Below, piece by piece: positions 6,109 to 6,328 of a stretch of 6,328 nt of DNA. Where the stretch lies: assembly GCA_003646935.1 (NCBI GenBank), contig QMLW01000124.1, forward strand, positions 1 to 6,328, given 5' to 3'. The stretch is from Deltaproteobacteria bacterium. Its GTDB lineage: Bacteria; Desulfobacterota; DSM-4660; Desulfatiglandales; B25-G16. A model generated the notes under the pieces. That model did no database searches and was not told the DNA's origin. It was given only the letters and a program-made list of their open reading frames with translations. Numbering within the stretch: the stretch's first letter is position 1; every line of letters starts with the position of its first letter. The position numbers and the translations under genes are program-made.

Positions 6109-6262
6109 GATACGTCTCGTCTTACAAATGGGTAGTATACTGCTGAGGAATCTTACAAGGCCAAATGATCTGATCCCATCTCATCGTTTATGGCACGTAG
6201 GAGGTTTTGCAATAAGGCGAATCATCGTATCGATGAGAAATGAAGTGTATGCCTGAGGATGC
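6109..6262 (-). other. Leader region upstream of the cysteine-rich ORF, open in its frame except for one TGA
   Basis: The frame of the 6108 ATG can be read upstream to 6264 with a single in-frame stop, TGA at 6183-6181. An ATG at 6264 would give 27 residues (starting MHPQAYTSFL) before that stop, and 24 sense codons lie between the stop and the annotated ATG. The ATG at 6264 overlaps the proposed -10 box, so if that promoter is right it is not translated. The region may be an untranslated leader, or the 5' part of an interrupted longer gene. Confidence 0.3.
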
Positions 6263-6290
6263 ATAATGACATAAAATAATGAAATGTCAA
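6263..6290 (-). promoter_or_regulatory. Sigma70-like promoter upstream of the retron unit
   Basis: A perfect -35 TTGACA (6290-6285) is followed by a 16-nt spacer and CATTAT (6268-6263; 4 of 6 matches to TATAAT) in AT-rich DNA. Transcription would start near 6256 and give a leader of about 150 nt before the cysteine-rich ORF, then run through the ncRNA and RT. I found no convincing separate promoter directly before the a1 arm. Confidence 0.5.
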
Positions 6291-6328
6291 GTAAAATTAT
6301 GATACGTTACTGATACTTAGGTTATTTA

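Noticed and set aside
6181..6183. In-frame TGA as a selenocysteine codon
   Set aside because: I see no convincing hairpin directly after the TGA, the upstream ATG overlaps a probable -10 box, and the downstream ATG begins a Tat-like leader.
472..6256. Plus-strand open frames scattered through the window, and minus-strand frames inside the main genes
   Set aside because: They lie opposite or inside well-supported genes in other frames, show no recognisable motifs, and are short; they are shadows of the minus-strand genes.
1..6328. CRISPR array, tRNA, rRNA or insertion sequence
   Set aside because: No spaced direct repeats, no tRNA- or rRNA-like sequence, and no transposase or terminal repeats beyond the retron a1/a2 pair were seen.

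Overview
The window is a bacterial segment in which every supported gene lies on the minus strand. Sec-type signal peptides, a twin-arginine leader and AG-rich Shine-Dalgarno sites point to a Gram-negative or other envelope-bearing bacterium of moderate GC. The sequence alone does not fix the taxon; a deltaproteobacterium-like anaerobe is only a guess. Transcription runs from high to low coordinates, so the layout is given in that direction.

Region 1 (about 6290 to 4306) is a retron. A sigma70-like promoter (6263-6290) precedes a 129-residue ORF (6108-5719) with a twin-arginine motif and three CxxC pairs. The stop codon of this ORF forms the first three bases of a perfect 14-bp inverted repeat (arms 5708-5721 and 5595-5608). 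The repeat encloses a compact, hairpin-rich segment that fits a retron msr-msd RNA of about 127 nt. Twenty bases further on starts a 414-residue reverse transcriptase. It has the retron hallmarks NAxxH (NAKRH), YADD and an ITG version of VTG, plus an N-terminal extension of about 90 residues of unknown function. Its 3' end and stop codon are covered by two adjacent hairpins. I recognise no standard retron effector; the best positional candidates are the cysteine-rich ORF and the RT's own N-terminal extension.

Region 2 (4273 to 1) is a tight run of exported proteins: a secreted MTA/SAH-nucleosidase-family protein with several active-site replacements, a signal-peptide TPR protein, a protein with three tandem Ig/PKD-like repeats plus an unknown beta-rich C-terminal region, and the first 18 codons of another exported protein that runs off the window. 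Spacing is 27 nt, a TTGA start/stop overlap, and 25 nt, so this looks like one operon acting in the envelope or periplasm. Its substrate is not evident.

The main discovery candidate is the retron: an inferred ncRNA fused to the end of a Tat/zinc-ribbon-like ORF, an RT with an unusual LPIGAPTSP motif and an N-terminal extension, and no recognisable effector.
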